Part shown: piece after piece, positions 61,469-64,000 of the stretch
Layout of the letters: every line of letters starts with the position of its first letter
How positions within the stretch are numbered: position 1 is the stretch's first letter
From: Trochalopteron elliotii
Lineage: Eukaryota > Chordata > Aves > Passeriformes > Leiothrichidae
Direction of reading: 5' to 3'
Length of the DNA: 64,000 bases
Assembly: GCA_024734555.1 (NCBI GenBank)
Contig: JANPWX010000338.1
Span: forward strand, 613,907 to 677,906
Position numbers and translations under genes: made by a program
Notes under the pieces: generated by a model
Seen by the model: the letters and a program-made list of their open reading frames with translations, nothing else
Databases searched by the model: none
What the model was told of the DNA's origin: nothing

Positions 61469-64000
61469 GTATGCGTTACTGTTGCTTCTGACATTCTGTG
61501 CTTTTTAGTCATTTGCTGTTGTCAAAATGGTGTTACTGCAAAGTGCTGCTAATTTAGTTACTGTTCTTTAAAAACAACAGAACTTGACATTTTTGCAGAT
61601 GGCAGGATGCCTTAAAAATATATCATTAAAATAAAGACTGACTTTGGATATTAGTATGTGGAGGATGGCAATAATTGAGTCATACAGAAAAAAAAAAAGG
61701 TGTGGCTCGCCTCAGAAAAATGGATTGTACAGTAAAGTATTTTCACAACATTCTGTCATACCAGCAATATGACTGCTTAAGGTGACAATATCATATACTG
61801 ACCTAGAGTGTTAATAAAATGCTTTCCCTGTAGTAATAGTTTTGAAATAACTTTGAAATTATATTTTAATTATCAGTACATAGCAATACTCTCTTGGGTG
61901 TTTTAGTGCAATAGATGAAATCCTGAATATGTTAACTATTTTGAAATGTCAGATATTTTTCAAATTTAAGACTTGTTTTAAAACTAAGTTCAACTGTTTC
62001 ATAGTGAGAGAGAGTTGAAGTTATTTCATGCTGATTCCAAAGCAAAACTGGAGCTAAGCTGATACAAAATCTGCCTTGAACTCTCACCTGAAAATGTGAT
62101 TGGAACCTCTTTATTCTGCAGAAAGATGACTACCATGCAGGTATTTGAAAAATTTCCTGTTCTTAAATAAGCAGCTTTTTATTTTCCAAAATGAAATGTT
62201 TACATTTGGGATGTGATGTTTATCACCTCAGGGCTTTTGAGATTGATCAGCCAAATTTATTTGGTTTTGCTTAGAACAGAATAATATAACTGAGCTTGGG
62301 TGTGCTTTACATGTCTCTTTTTTTTTTTCTTTTTAGTTGTCAAGCTTATCAAAACAGATAATACAAGAATTAAATTATCAAAGACAAAGGAAACAAACAT
62401 TATTTAAAATAATTGGAAATGATATCCTCCTATCAGCAGAAATGAGACAGTTCAGTTTTTACATGGTACATTAGGAGTATGTCTCAGGTGCTCATTAGTG
62501 AGCCTCTCTGCTGAAGAAGGTTTTCTCAAATGGCTTACTAATTAATATGAGTTATTGTAATATGGATGCTCAAGAACTTAGAACTAACAGCAACTCAAAA
62601 ACTGGCTCAGAACTGACCACTGAAGCAATAGCAACAGCTTTTCTCTGATTTTAGAGAAACCAGAATCCATACCTGTACTTGTTTACTATGTTCCATATGC
62701 CTCCCTTGCACTTGTTTATGTTCTTACAAATCTAAGGTCAAGTATTTTTTATAATACATAGCTGTTTTCTTAAACTATTACATATTCCAGCTGACAGTTC
62801 TAAACTGAAGTTTGCAAGGAGTTCTTGCCTGTTAGTTTTTGGCTGCCAGCAGCCTTCCCTGTTTCCATGGGAACAAGAATCAGAGTGATGTCTGGAAAAC
62901 AATGTAAGCGAAAGCTTTTTAAAAAGCATTATGTAAATTCTTGGCCTTTTTTTTTTTTTTTTTAACTGATCTGACAACTGATTTCATTAAAACAAAAGCT
63001 AAAATTGAACACTACTGCCCAAGGCAACTCTCAAGTTTCTCAAGCACTGGACTTGTTCTTTACCATTTCTGCTTCAGAGTATCCCAGTATCCCCATGGTA
63101 CATTAACTACACACAGTCGATTGCAGTGGTATGTAATCCATAGAATATGTTGTTGGCCTCTCCTAAGGCATCATTTTTTTTACTCTCTTATAGGCTAAGG
63201 AACATTCAACTTCTGACTTAAAGCATATGTGTAAGGCCTTATCTGCATGAAAAAAAGAATAGTATCTGTCTGTTAAAAAACCAAATCTGCATGCCAGCAG
63301 CTGCCTGGAGAGTTCTTTTGTGCTTAGCATGTGACTTTGATCACTGGTTTTTCAGAGCAAATCAGGAATCCCATGAGGCCAATAAAATCATTCTGGAGTT
63401 ATAGCTGTCCAAGGGCAGTAATTTGTTCCAGCGGGATAAACGTCTTCATAATGTGTACTATGCCAGTGTTTGAATGGGAATCATTAGTGGTCAACCCCTT
63501 CTTGAGTAGTCAAAAAGCTTCCTGCATTCAGTAGAATGGCACTTCATGAATTTCCATCAATGAAATTATTATAAAGTGTATACTAAATGGTAGAAAATCA
63601 TAGTTTTTCAAACAGTGTCTGCAGGTATAAACAACTATAAAGAAACAGCATAAAAGATAAATTCAAAAGGGTAGTAACATACCATAGAATTGTTGTCAGA
63701 CTGGGTTGGTATCATTGCAGTGGCCAACAGCTGAAACTGTACATTTACTGTTGGAGCATAAAAATTATTTTAAAGAAAAGACGTCCTTTGAACTCTCTAT
63801 TGAAGACTTTAAGTACAATAAAGTATGATTTGTGGGGTTTTTGTTTGGTTTTTTTTTTTGTAAATATAGATGAACATGTGCTCTTTTTCAACCAAAAAGA
63901 TACAGGAGGAAAAGGTATATAAAATCAGTTATGCTTTACAGATAAGTGAAAGGTAAATTACCTCCCTCAGAGGAAGCTTAGAACAAAAAGGATGCTCTGA
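61469..64000. other. NEK10 intron after exon G, no firm exon
   Basis: A possible exon follows a strong acceptor at 62336 but its similarity to human NEK10 is weak (see findings). A poly-T tract lies at 62947-62963. The last NEK10 exon(s) probably lie beyond the window. Confidence 0.45.

Overview
The window is vertebrate nuclear DNA that is AT-rich, intron-dominated and on current evidence avian. The pointers to a bird are CR1 LINE copies in both orientations (3' end at about 12.9-13.5 kb on the plus strand; long minus-strand copies at about 37.0-38.8 kb and 45.0-45.7 kb) and several solo LTRs of the ERVL/ERVK-like type common in songbirds. Two of these LTRs are bounded by perfect 5-bp target-site duplications and a third by a near-perfect one. 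No bacterial, organellar, tRNA or rRNA gene was seen. There is one assembly gap (99 N, 16023-16121), inside an LTR.

The only gene I recognise is NEK10 (NIMA-related kinase 10), on the plus strand. Seven exons were found by translating splice-bounded segments and comparing them with the human NEK10 protein as I remember it: A 18786-18861 (DFG/activation loop), B 34309-34431 (CPE to ATK), C 34871-34941, D 39902-40115 (end of kinase domain plus start of coiled coil), E 50279-50435, F 50534-50622 and G 61368-61468. Exon lengths and phases of A, C, D and G match the human protein to the base. The 5' part of the gene (Arm repeats, kinase N-lobe, HRD exon) should lie before the window or in the first 18 kb, where I could not find it. 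At least one exon between F and G, and the final exon(s), were also not found.

The main result is that this NEK10 copy looks disabled. Exon D is full length with good splice sites but has two in-frame TGA codons exactly where human has arginine (CGA to TGA type changes). Exon B has lost 7 bp at a short direct repeat, has CG in place of its acceptor AG and a GC donor with a poor context. Exon E is frameshifted and has a further stop. Exon F runs into TGA where a donor would be expected. Exons A, C and G remain intact. No skipping pattern restores a clean frame. The simplest reading is a fairly young unitary pseudogene, in which a cilia-associated kinase was lost in this bird lineage. A duplicated dead copy or a problem in this individual assembly is not excluded.

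The rest is intron and repeats. From left to right: unique intron-like DNA with two splice-bounded open segments of unknown meaning (3989-4161 minus, 6818-7010 plus); ERVL-type solo LTR at 11291-11878; CR1 at 12905-13461; gapped LTR at 15824-16362; LTR-like element near 25.1-25.6 kb; minus-strand CR1 at about 36990-38800; a large inverted repeat (arms 43667-44115 and 46559-47033, about 2.4 kb loop) with a CR1 fragment in its loop; an 1101-bp LTR at 48704-49804; and plain intron from 50.6 kb to the end, interrupted only by exon G.
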